Positions 1 through 11,790 of a stretch of 64,000 nucleotides of DNA are shown here, in pieces. This DNA comes from Liolophura sinensis (Eukaryota > Mollusca > Polyplacophora > Chitonida > Chitonidae). The stretch is from the NCBI RefSeq assembly GCF_032854445.1, contig NC_088304.1, positions 3,660,001 to 3,724,000 of the forward strand, in the 5' to 3' direction. A program made the translations under genes and the position numbers. Under the pieces are notes generated by a model that did no database searches, had not been told where the DNA came from, and worked only from the letters and a program-made list of their open reading frames with translations. The stretch's first letter is position 1. Every line of letters begins with the position of its first letter.

Positions 1-1140
1 GTGAAATACATAAGCCCATATACATAGATAAACTCTTACAGGAGGAACACAACGTGATGTCAAAATTATCGTGCCACAATTGACTGTGATATGCCGGGTT
101 CACAATTTTATTTCAGTCATGCTTTTGTGGTTATTGTCACTCTGGTACACGCCACATATTCGCATGGCTTGAATATTAATACTGAAATCACAATTTGAAG
201 TAACTGTCTTTAAACTCAGTTTAAAGGGGTCATTTTCAGTTTACTTTCTCATGTGTATGATGGAGGAAAAGTAACAATTTCTCTTGCGCGAAGTGAAACG
301 TGATTCGTTGAGAAACGCCCTTGTCTGCTGCCTTTTAAACTTTATTACAAAGGCCCGAATATGTGTCGCAGTACCCCCCCCCCCCTACCACCACCACCAA
401 CACCCTCCAATGACAACCCAACTTCCCACAACAACCCTGCCTTACGCAATTCACCTGTCGCCTCTGTCTTACCACAGCCTACCTTTTTAAGCAGTTCCAC
501 TACTATAGGTGGCGCTGTGCTGAATACGAACTGACGGCTAGGTATCAACCGGCGCCTGGTGATCAATGACGACATTGTTAGTGGTGGCCATAATGGATTA
601 CCATTCGCTTAATAAATCATGGTAATACTGCAGCGTTAAATCCTCGGGCTAGGCGTTTTGCCTTGTCTGTGTCTCTACAAAAGGCCAATACATCTTATAT
701 CTGACACGACACAAAAGACGAATCTAACCTAATACCTCTAGCTTGCCTGTCCGCGGGTAAAAATAATTGCACACGTTTGGAAGGGATTCAAGCCGTGAAT
801 GAAATCTCGTGATTATTATGCAAATTAGGCTCTCTTTTCTTTGTAGATGTGGGCTAAAGTTGAATGGACTTGTTTTGACATGTTGTTTTAATTATTTATT
901 AATTAATTATTCTTCAAAGCCTTATAGTAAGCCTAATTGTTTTGTTACTTGCTCATAAAACACACTGTCTTATTTTAATTTGATTCATGGTTCCTCGCCT
1001 TTCATATATATTTTTATTAAAATTAAAATCATTTTGCTTTTCGTTTTTCTAAGGGTTTGCGGGAAAATTCCACGACAATTGATAGGCCTACATGAAAATA
1101 GCCAAGTGAATGGGCCTACACCGATATTTGAGTACGGTTT
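1..1140. other. Intergenic DNA, no gene seen
   Basis: AT-rich DNA with a C-run of 12 at 374-385 followed by CCA-type low complexity. Frames here are short and lack domains. Confidence 0.6.
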
Positions 1141-1365
1141 TGTAACTTTCCTAGGGCTGTCTCCGTTTGAGCCTACACGTTGTATTGATGCGGAAAACCA
1201 AGGCGAGGACGGAAAGTGTAACCAGCTTTTTTCTCTCCAGATTTGGGTCAAAACCTGCAGCCGTTGAGATGACGAGGCGGACTCCCCACGCGGGAGCAGG
1301 GATACACAGAGCGGGAATTCAGCTGCGTACACCGAGGAGGACCCACCTCTGACCACGGCCCTGCC

Positions 1366-1424
1366 ATGGACTGGCCGCTGCAGTGGATGCAGCACGCTGG
1401 TCTGCTGCCACTCGCCTGTCCCAG
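1366..1424 (+). CDS. Candidate short first coding exon, unknown gene
   Basis: The ATG at 1366 sits in an ideal context (CTGCCATGGA). It opens a 19-codon frame reading MDWPLQWMQHAGLLPLACP, then AG|GTATGC at 1424/1425, a good splice donor. The preceding ~150 bases are CpG-rich, as expected of a leader. If unspliced, the frame stops eight codons later. I do not recognise the peptide and found no matching downstream exon, so this could equally be a chance combination. It would be a 5' exon of a gene or transcript running rightwards into the desert. Confidence 0.25.
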
Positions 1425-1459
1425 GTATGCTGCACCATTCCTACCATAATGCCACAGTG

Positions 1460-1484
1460 ATAATAATAATAATAATAATAATAA
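1460..1484. repeat. (TAA)n microsatellite
   Basis: About eight perfect TAA units directly seen. Confidence 0.9.
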
Positions 1485-1519
1485 AATGTAATAATTTGCC
1501 CGACCGACCACGGCGACAA

Positions 1520-3300
1520 TCTGACGTCACTGGTGGGGAAATGAACGACACTGACTCGTATTATGTGTTGATTTATGAAAGACCATTAATTAATTTACTT
1601 GTTCTGAGTATGCTTTAATTGGACAGGAGAATCTAATAGCTCTTGATCAAAAAGTGATACGCGCTTTGGCCGAGTTGAATAATGTGATTTTTGTTTCTGT
1701 CGTCTGGCAATCATTCCTGAAGAGAGGAAGGAAAACGTCTTAAGATTCTCAACAAAATGAGATTTTGGAGACGTGCCTGATAAGGTCGTACATACACTGT
1801 GTCTTATGCATCATGCATGTAATTAGATTAGTGTGTATTACAGGTACGGTATAACGAGTTACGCCATCTTCATTAACTAAGGCATTGTTTTGATGTTCAT
1901 TTTCCTGTCGTATATTCTCTTTGGCAATCAAGAGGTTTTCACGATTGTATTAAAACCAGACATGCGAAACCATAGAGTTATTGCACGCACGAAAAAACGT
2001 CGTAACAAATTATAGCAGCTTTGATTAAACAAAAACATTCATTCATTTTATTAATTTACGCCAGGCTTCGCCAGGAATCCGAAGTTTATTTGAAATTACA
2101 CCGATTGAGTTGTTTATTTACATCTTTGCTCAACTCACAAACTGATATGATGTGTATGTGTACATTAAGGCAGGCAGTCGATGAGTATGTAAACATATCT
2201 TTATATACGCTCACCATTATGTATATGTATTGTAGCTACAGCAGTGGACCATACATTCAGCAAAGGTTGCATTTATTTCGTTTTATGTTGCAGGACATAA
2301 ACTGAAAGTCTTAGGTGTCTGCATGAAATACCTGTATATATGCTTAATTTTATGTAATAGTTTGATAGAACTGTTAAGTTAAAAAATTAAAGCTATCATT
2401 ATGAATTTGAATTATATACAATGGGTGTTTAATTGTTTAAGTGTTATATGTTCTATATGTTGTGAAATTTTAAATTTATACATTATGAATTTTATTTATA
2501 ATTACAGTATAAATGAATCCTCTCTACTTCGTAGTTATTATGGAATGGCCTTTTTCATAAAAATCTTCATTCTAATGACAGAATACGACATACGAGGTCT
2601 CTTACTCTTGATAGAAGCCTAATATTATTTAATGTTTGTTTTTTGGGCCGAAAAGCGAATAAAAACTTCAACCAAAAATATGATATTAGCATATCTGTTA
2701 CAGCTACAATACGGCTAAAGCTTAATTTTCTAAAATTCAAAAAGAATTGAAGACGGGTCGTTTATTTATTAACCCAAAATTTTGTACATCTTAACTGAGG
2801 CTCCTGTCAGATAAAGCACGTGATATTTATATATTATTCCTTCAATTCAAAACCACCGAAGTTAGTTTATTATCAGTTATTAATTATGTATTATAAAGTT
2901 TACATAGCGTTACCATGGTGAATAGTTAAATGTAGGTAAATGTCGTGGGAGGTATATACCTGTCTCATGCGATTGTACACTGTTAGTGAATGTAATGTAT
3001 CGTTTAAATTTTATAACGAATTCTATAAACAGAAACAAAAATGTAACAAACGAAATTTACTGAATATTAGTATAATCTGTTTGTATAGTACGATTTGCCT
3101 CTATATACTTAAGACGGTAATGTTACAAAGCCTTGCCAAATGAAGGTCGTGACCAGGTATTCAATGCATTTATTTTTAATGACATTTTATGTGTATAAAC
3201 TCATAATGTGCGATTTTTATTGTGAAAAAAATTAAATATGAACGACATTCGCTTGATGAAACGATGAAAGACTTTAAATGACTTTGGATGGCTAATATTT
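1520..3300. other. Intergenic DNA, no gene seen
   Basis: Very AT-rich unique sequence. Short frames of 60-95 codons have no recognisable motif. No repeat family was noticed. Confidence 0.6.
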
Positions 3301-3309
3301 TCCTAAGAA

Positions 3310-3545
3310 TTTGTGGGGACACAGTCCCGTGAAATCTGTCGCTGTGAGCTGAGCCGTACCTGGCCGGGGTTGAGGGGTCACGTCACTAAGGGTGGGTCGT
3401 CCCCACGTATGTCGAGCCGGTAAAACCTTCAGTGTCGCGACTGGGCATTAGCTAGGTGCCGGACCCGGTCGTCACCAGACACCTTGGGTTATCGGGAAAA
3501 CTTTAACCGTGCGCATACACGGAGTGTTCCCCCGAAAAAGTCACA
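3310..3545. other. GC-rich unidentified block
   Basis: An abrupt GC-rich island in AT-rich surroundings containing CTGGCCGGGG, GGGTGGGTCGTCCCC and GTGCGCATACACGG. It has no long frame, no A/B box pair and no SINE tail. It could be an old mobile element, a structured RNA or regulatory DNA. No function assigned. Confidence 0.3.
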
Positions 3546-4201
3546 CTGTCGGAAGATAGATTTCTGAGGTCCTTATTTTTTATCTTGCAGGCAACATTTA
3601 GCAAATTGTACCAAGCGTTGTAATATTTGATATAAAAAATATTCTTTAGATTTAAGTCATGTACTCCGATGACAAAGTTGTAAATAATTATGCGTTCTTT
3701 CTATGCCATCGTAAAAATAAGCTATATTGGATCCGTTAATAAATAAAACTATTCACCACACCTTTATGTAAAACTGACTTGAAATGAACCATGTGTTACT
3801 CCATACAGAGGCGATTTGTCAGTCGCAATCCGTGCAGTTATGCTGCGTTGCTTCACCTCCCCCACCCCTCCTCACTCAAAGCTTCTACCCTCCAAACAGC
3901 TTATACAGGGATACGGACCGGTGAGGACATGTTAATGTAGGGTCATTTGAAAGTCGCCTTCAGGTGGCCCTGGGGCTGTTTAAATACATACACTATCAAA
4001 AGTACCCATGTAGATGACCTGTATCTTGTGTGATAAGATCTCTGCAGCCAATGGTGATGCTATGACTGGCAACATATGCCCCTTTCCACTCAAGAGTCAA
4101 TATACTGTTACACTGTACACAAAATTGTCGCTTTGAATTTGAGACTTCCGATGTCTCCTCGCACGTGCAGATTTTTTTAGCATGACATTAGTTTTTTTAT
4201 C

Positions 4202-4640
4202 AGGAGCATATCTCAACAAAATATAATTCCTAGATGCCAAAAGAAACGATTGCTTTTGTTGGTCTGTTCGCACGAGAATTAGATCTAACCTCAGTATTCG
4301 ATTCAATGGCCATACTTCTCTTGAAATTACCTCTATATATTACTTTCGATCATGAACATTTTTCAAGAAAAAAGCATTCTCAGGTGCTAAAAAAGCCTTT
4401 ACATGGGAGCCGATGGGCATCTTTGTTGAATTCAGTTCTAATGTACATATTTATTAGGAGCATTTCTCAGCGGCATTTTCGCTGATGCCCAATAAACCAT
4501 TGCGGTTGTTTGTACGGCGGTGTGAAATTCCACCCATGAACTCTCATTTATATATTTTTTGTATGAGTTATCTATAAGTTAGGAATATTTCTCAGTAGGG
4601 TATAATTTCCGGATACCAAATAATTTGTTGGTTCTCTATA
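4202..4640. repeat. Three diverged copies of a ~45-60 bp motif
   Basis: AGGAGCATATCTCAACA near 4203, AGGAGCATTTCTCAGC near 4456 and AGGAATATTTCTCAGTAG near 4580. Each is followed about 20-30 bases later by a GATGCC/GATACC-AAA-type stretch. The copies are dispersed and degenerate; origin unknown. Confidence 0.35.
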
Positions 4641-6529
4641 CACTAGTATATACTAAAATGTGCTCTCCTGTTTTTCGTTTCACATCTATACGTCTACCGC
4701 ATAGCACACTACACGTTTCTCTCTTTACATAATTTGTGTTTTATTCGACACACTGACATACGCAAATGAAGTTTCTCTATTAATTATGCACATTTGATTT
4801 TTCACATGTACATATTTAATGTTTCTCTAGCCTCACTAAGGTTTTAGACACGAGTATTTTTTCTCCCTTATTAATGTTTCTACAGTTACCAGATTTGTGG
4901 CTGCGTGTTATTTTGTCACAGTTACCCTTGTTTTTCGCTCAAATTGTGTGCCTCTATGTGACTGTATCAGTAGCACATTGCAAAAATGATATTGTATAAG
5001 GTGATTTAACACAATTAAGGATTGCCCCAATAGCTGTAAGTGATGCGCCTATTTATTTTATGCATGTGTATTTATGATAAACCCAGATGATCGACCATTA
5101 TATTTTTAATTATATATACACATGTATATTAAATCTTTCTTTGAAAGTAAAGCTGTATTAGGTATTTAAGTCGGGCTGGCACCTTACAGACCGTTCGGTT
5201 ACTTTTAAGGGAATTTATTACTCAGTTGGTGTGAATAGGATATTTTAAAAACAGGAATTGCGTTGAGCAACATCGCTTTATAAAACATTGGGATATACAT
5301 ATATACATTAAAACACCCACACTTTACAGAGTGATGAAACCAACGTTTGCATGCTTTACAATGATATATACATGTATTATGAAAGTGTGTCTCACCTGAG
5401 CCTATAATTGCCGTCATTTTAGCGGGATAGATGATAATACACAATATATGCAATGTCTGATCAATTTTCTTCTACACAGACAGTACCATGTAGGAGTTCA
5501 GCAAAGCCCGCATCCTAATGCCGAAAAAGTGTTTCTAACTATTATGTAACGGAATTATAAGAATTATAATTCCTGTATCCTTCCATTTTTATCACAGCCG
5601 CTCATCCAATCAACTTCATGCAAACTTGTCAGATGTATTGTGGAGGATCCAATGAAATGTAGTGTTGGATATTCGAAAAAATGCGTAATGCGTATGCAGC
5701 ATAGGCATATTGACGTCACAAATTCGCTTCAAAACGTTATTTCTTTTTCTGGTTTTTAATGATTGTTGAATAAAGACATGCATCTTTCTATTCCTGTTAT
5801 CTTCTTGTAAAACTATAATATTAGCAAAATACATGTATGACTCTAATGTCATCTAGAGGCGAATTTGGCTTTTAAGATTTTTTTTTCATCTCACTCATCA
5901 CAAGATATTTTGTAATTTCGACAAAAACGTCGTTTGATATTATTCCATTAGCCTGCAGCATACCTTGAACTGTTACAACAGGCGTCAAGGCCTCTCATTC
6001 GGCCCAATGCTGATCCTTGCCTGTTCCATTGTTTCCATAACTGTCCTTTGTTTATTGGAATTGAATTCACAGCTAAATGCGACGAGCCCGAACATAGTTG
6101 ATTATTTTTAAGTGACATTGGCTAAAAAAGAAGTTTTATTCATATATCCCCGTGCTATGCAATTCTGCATTCCCTTGATGTAGTCTTAATTCTTATGTAA
6201 AAAAACGTTTTGCAGCAATACAAAATTAGTTCATTGTCATTAAACTCGGAAACGTGCAACCTAAGATGACCACCCACGTCGTATCTCTAGTTTTCTGCAT
6301 ATCTTTCGCTGTGTGTATTAATTCAATCGCTTTGATTTGTAAGACACACCCAATTCTTAATGAAATCTTCAACTTTAGAGCTCCTGTTTTCACCATACAA
6401 TCAAGGTACGGTGAAATCTAAATGTACTAAGCCATCACAGTCTTTTATCATTTCATATTTTAGACTGTATTGTGTGTGGAAATATGTAAAGAAAAATCGG
6501 TTTCATATTTAGTGGGATTGAAATCGGTA
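4641..6529. other. Intergenic DNA, no gene seen
   Basis: AT-rich unique sequence with no recognised coding, RNA or repeat element. Confidence 0.6.
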
Positions 6530-6983
6530 GCCTCAAAAAGTTCACAGGTCACAATGTGTTATACTAGCAGTTCATGCAGTTCATATATTGCAGATATGGT
6601 CAAATGTATTATACCTATAATATGAATGGAAAAGTGATATATACTCGCAACCTATAAAACATGAAAAATATTTCAAACAGACACATTTGCTTAACCCTTG
6701 TTCAGTTTGTTTGTCCAGCAACCTGCGGATGGTCGTGGGTTTTCCTCGGCCCCTGTCCGGTCCACCCTTCCGCCTCTCCCTCCCGCAGTAAAGCTGACCG
6801 CTTCGGAATAAGTGAATTGCAGCGCAAAGCAAATAAACAGATAAATTTGTTCGTTACGAATTAACAATCCTTTCTACGCTACAGTTTTCGGTGCAGTCAA
6901 AATTTGGAAATTTAATTTAAATGCTTGCTTGTTTTTACCTTAGCAGTTAAAACGTCTTACAACTGGAATATTTAATGGTGAAA
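6530..6983 (+). repeat. Short copy of a local segmental duplication
   Basis: Bases 6546-6577 equal 7090-7121, and 6586-6983 is a close copy of 8361-8747 (offset about 1775). The matching blocks are adjacent here but separated by ~1.24 kb in the other copy. It contains a decayed SINE core at about 6712-6830 (CAACCTGCGGATGGTCGTGG). Confidence 0.75.
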
Positions 6984-7017
6984 CGATTTAAGCAATAAAG
7001 TTGTGCTCAAAACCTGG

Positions 7018-8747
7018 GGCTCAAAAAGTTGGGCTCAAAACGTTGGGCTCAAGACGCGGCGTTTGCAGCGTTCCCCTGATAACGGTGAGAGGTCACAATG
7101 TGTTATACTAGCAGTTCATGCCAATTCCAAGCACGGTCCTTTTTGCTTCTCTGAAGCCAAGGATTTAGTCACAATATATTCAAATCAAGAGATAATTCCC
7201 TATGCATATTGTCATCGATATTACCGTACAATTTGCAAGCATGTCTTAGCCATGACATCTAAGCTACCATTTGGACACGTGTCCTGCTCTTGCCATTGGT
7301 TTCCTGCTATTTATTAAACAGTATGTCTTAAAATGTACTTCTGGCGTACCTTTCAAATATGCACTCTTCTTTTGTCACCTACGGTTTGAATTTTTCAGCC
7401 AGTTATCAGCGTAAATGTTTTCCATGTCATTGTTGGGCAGTAAAATTATCGTTGTTGCACATCAAGGGACGATACCTCATGTTTGACCATGAGACAATGT
7501 TGTGATGAGTCTCATTCATAACTACTAAAACGTCTGTTCTACTGATGACGTTACATGTACATGGTTACTAACACGTCCGTTGTACTAAAGACGTTACATG
7601 TACTGTAGACGTTAACACAGCTGTTGTGGTGAAAATGTTACATGACCAATGTTACTAACACGTCTGTTGTACTAATGAGGTTACATGGCCATGGCTACTA
7701 ACACGTCTGTTGTACTGCAGACGTTACATGTGCATGGTTACTAATACTGCTGTGGTGGTGAAAATGTTACATGGAGATGGTTACTAAAACATATGTGGTT
7801 ATGAAGACGTTACTTGGACATGGTGACTAACAGAGCTGTGCTACTGAAGACGTTACATGGCCATTACTAACACGGCTGTGGTCCTGAAGTCGTTACATGG
7901 CCGTGGTTACTGACACGACTGTGATACTGAAGGCGTTACATGACCATGGTTACTAACACGGCCGTGGTACAGAAGACGCTACATGACCATGGTGACTAAC
8001 ACGGCTGTGGTACTAAAGACGTTACATGGCCATTACTAACACAGTTGTGGTCCTGAAGACGTTACATGGCCATGGTTGCTGACACGGCTGTGGTACTGAA
8101 GGCGTTACATGACCATGGTGACTAACACGGTTGTGGTACTGAAGACGTTACATGGCCATGGTTACTGACACGACTGTGATACCGAAGGCATTACATGGCC
8201 ATGGTTATCAACACGGCTGTGGTTCTGAAGACGTTCCGTGGCCATGCTGCGGTGGTTGCACTCTCTAAAATTGTATGTCCTTATGTATACATATATATAT
8301 ATTGTTGAGCTTGCATTACCTTCTGCATTCTTGAGTTTGGGTCGTCTTCTGATTTTTGTTTATTGCAGATATGGTCAAATGTATTATACCTATAATATGA
8401 ATGGAAAAGTGATATATACTCGCAACCTATAAAACATGAAAAATATTTCAAACAGACACATTTGCTTAACCCTTGTTCAATTTGTTTGTCCAGCAACTTG
8501 AGGCCCCTGGTCGCCCCCCCCCCCCCCCCCCCCTCTATCCCCCTCTCCCTCACGCAGTAAAGCTGACCGCTTCGGAATAAGTGAGTTGCAGCACAAATAA
8601 ACAGATAAATTTGTTCGTTACGAATTAACAATCCTTTCTACGCTACAGTTTTCGGTGCAGTCAAATTTTGGAAATTTAATTTAAATGCTTGCTTGTTTTT
8701 ATCTTAGCAGTTAAAACTTCTTACAACGGATATATTTAATGGTGAAA
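7018..8747 (+). repeat. Long copy of a local segmental duplication
   Basis: It starts with CTCAAAAAGTT, shared with about 6531. It carries the 32-base block at 7090-7121, then a 43-bp minisatellite, then the block 8361-8747 shared with 6586-6983. A C-run of 20 at 8514-8533 replaces part of the SINE core that the short copy keeps. Confidence 0.75.
7540..8245 (+). repeat. 43-bp minisatellite, ~16-17 copies
   Basis: Degenerate tandem unit of about 43 bases with the core GAAGACGTTACATGGCCATG then TTACTAACACGGCTGTGGTA. Several units are shortened by about 7 bases where GGTTACT is missing. The array lies in the long copy of the duplication only. No reading frame is kept through it. Confidence 0.9.
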
Positions 8748-8939
8748 ACAACTGAAGTAATCACATTTGAGCTTTTTAAAATGTATTGCATGATTTGATT
8801 TTTACCGAAATCGGTATCTGTGGAATCGACATGTTCCAACGTGTTCTGTTGATTTTCCTGGCGGTTTAACGATTTAGGCTAACAATACAAGTAGAAACGC
8901 GATGATAGTAAGCATCTGACGGTATGGTACTCGTCATCA

Positions 8940-9185
8940 CGGTTGTACAGCTGTGAGTTACCCGCCCACCAGCGGCGAGGTTTAGCGGACTGGCAGCGCC
9001 TTGGTGTCTGCGAAGCCGTCAAGTGATGGCTACAAGGCAGCGTTCCCTCCACGGGCCCCCCTTGTCGCCTCTCAGCCCGCCTGATAGCCCAACACCATCA
9101 GGCATGGCTTTCTTCAGCCCAACCCGCCTATTACTACCGACACTGGGGACGGCGATCCGAGTCGTAATAGGTCGAAGTCACTTGC
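8940..9185. other. GC-rich unidentified block
   Basis: GC-rich island with CCCGCCCACCAGCGGCGAGG near its start and GGGGACGGCGATCCGAG near its end. No SINE boxes and no long frame. Possibly an old element or regulatory island. Confidence 0.25.
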
Positions 9186-9628
9186 AATTGGAGTAACAAG
9201 CTTTGTTGAGTAAAAATTTTATTGTTTATTGGCGTCAGCCGTTTAAGTTTTTCTGTTTTTTTTGTACAGTTCATGTACATATATTGTCCATGAGGAAGCA
9301 AAAACAACAACTAAGAGGGGAAAAAAACATGCCACGCTGCGTCTAGGCTGAACGTATGTTTACATAACAAATGTGGAGATAAGAGGGCAATATGTGTCTA
9401 GTTACTGGCTTGCTGAGTGGATAAAGATGTTGAAGCCTCGCCAGGCTGAAGCCTCGGTCTATCGAAGTTGAGAGTTCAAGCCTATCTTCAGCATGATAAA
9501 ATCAACCCGTTACAGACGGTTGAGTTTCGTCTGAATGCATAATTCCGCTGGATTTTAAATCCATTATAACTTAAGAGACATGCCACAAATAGAATATTTA
9601 AGACACTAAACTCCAATACCTGATATTT

Positions 9629-9720
9629 CTTTATTTGATCGGTGTTTTACGCCGCACTCAGTTAGGGATATTTCACTTATACGACGGCGTCCAGTTTTAT
9701 CGTGCCAGAAAACTGGGTGT
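9629..9720 (-). mobile_element. SINE family A, 3' fragment
   Basis: Reverse orientation: TTTATTTGATCGGTGTTTTA then CGCCGCACTCA and ATTTCACTTATACGACGGCG. These match the 3' end of the complete copy at 24590-24822. Confidence 0.8.
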
Positions 9721-11680
9721 AAGCTGATATATGCATTCTGTTAGTAAAAAAGTTGTAGCAACACAGATAAAACCACTTAAATTAACGCACGCTGAACTGC
9801 TGTACAATTATTTGATCTATATACAGAATCAAAATATGTTGATTATTATATACCTACCTATATATCTAGACTGTTCATCAGTTACGAAAACTTTACAATG
9901 TTGTTATTCACAAGATCTATGTAAAAAACAGTGTGATACAGTGTGGTAGTTGTTCACACGTATATAACCGGTGAAATGCGACCTCGTTATAATTGTTCAT
10001 GTAAATGCTAGGTAGTAGCTAAATACACGACCCTTAGCACCAAGGCTTAAGCAGAATTAAATATACATTAATTAAATTAAATCAAAAAATATGCAGTGTT
10101 CAATGTTTATTGCAATATGCAAGACGTCACTGGTCTAGAATTAAATGACAATTCTGTTATCATATTTAATATACCGATACAATAACATTAAAACACTGCA
10201 AAGGGACCAGGCCTCGGAGATGCTTAGTACACCAGCAGATTCACGAAAAATGTCTATTTTTCGAGCAATGCATTTATCATCAAGCTTTCCCCCCCCCATA
10301 TTTCATTATCCATAAATCATTATGACCTAAGCTGATTTTAATATTTAGTATGCATGGCGACCCTGCCAAGAGGTTTGTCGCCTTGAGTTATGATCAATTT
10401 ATGAATAGTAATGTCTTCACGCTCAGTTCTCTCCGCTCTAACCCCAGTTTCCCTTGTTTCATCAATAAATATAGTGATACATTTTTTTTTATAGTTTTAC
10501 ATCATTAATTATTTATCGCATACCTCAAGTTTTCTTACACTCGGCAATTTAAAAAAAATAAAGTTCATTATCAGTTTTATCTGTCAGAAACGTACATCAT
10601 TCAATAGGTTTATAGCTCTTCGTCTTACATATTGTCATTGCAAACATTTTGTCTCTTGGAACTCGTTATGTGCAGTTTGGTTGATCGTATTCTCCACACA
10701 GGTGTTCAGGTTTATCATTGACGTCACCACGGTCACGTGATAAAGTTCCGCATGATGTCAGCATTTGTCATGTAACGGCTGTTCCATGTATCACATTAGC
10801 ATTAGGTCGCTGTATTAGTGTTCATCAAATACAACATACGTGAACTTTGTGACAAAACTTGTGACACTAACGGGTTTTAGCTTCTTAGAAAGGCTTTTAC
10901 CCTGAATCAGGACACGTTTAAACACTTTTGTCATGTAGGGGATCGGCTGTCATTGAAACGAAAATTGTTCGACTGGATGGACGAATTGTGGATGCAATTT
11001 GTTATACATTTCTATGTGTTGTAAACTTTTGAAACATGAATGTAGTTTAACAATAATATCTGGCGTGTATCTTTGTCACTTTTCGCACAGTTGAATAGTA
11101 TGTATGGCCGACTGATCGAATGCCAGACTCATGAATGAATGTTGGCCTTTTCTGGTGTCATTTCTACCTCTTCATTTCGTATCAACCTTCACCAATCACT
11201 AATTACACAAACTAATCACATAAACTAAAGGCGTTTATGTTCACTGGAAGTATTACAACGTAAACGTTTCACATATTTACTCTTACACATCATATTAGTT
11301 ATTAAATGTAGTTTTTTTTATGAATAATCAGCAGGACACGTTTCTAAGCTGTATCAGAAATGTGTTTAAAAACGAAATACTTCTTATTTTGAGTGTAAAG
11401 ATCTGCTGTAATGTTGGTCATTTTCTTTCCTAAATTCTGCGATGGCTATAGTTGAACCCGTCTATATTTCCTTCCAAGTTATATTTACAGTTGTCGCACC
11501 TGGCTATAAGTAATCCCAATACGTCTAGTGTGTGTTTTTGTCACCTTTCCAATACACATTTGATAACTATAATAACAAGGTACGTCATGTAATACTTAAA
11601 TTTAGTTTTTTAAACCTTTAAGTCTGGAACACATGTATAAAAAATATGATCATTGAATGTTTTGCTGATATACGAAGTCG
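9721..11680. other. Intergenic DNA, no gene seen
   Basis: AT-rich unique sequence with short T and A runs. No domain-bearing frame. Confidence 0.6.
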
Positions 11681-11684
11681 GTCA

Positions 11685-11790
11685 GCTTTATAGGTGAAAG
11701 AGACCGGAGTGCCTGGAGTAAACCAGCGAATTTTGGCAAGTTACTGATCAACTTTTCCACTTGTGATCTGCAGACTAGTGCGTTATGTTG
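11685..11790 (-). mobile_element. Decayed SINE-like segment (variant core)
   Basis: Its reverse complement carries GTGGAAAAGTTGATCAGTAA, shared with 33470-33495, followed by a GGTTTACTCC/GGCACTCCGG stretch like SINE cores elsewhere in the window. Ends are not definable. Confidence 0.4.

Noticed and set aside
985-1395. 136-codon reverse frame opposite the candidate exon
   Set aside because: Low-complexity lysine/isoleucine end and no domain; probably the shadow of a stop-poor GC-rich leader.
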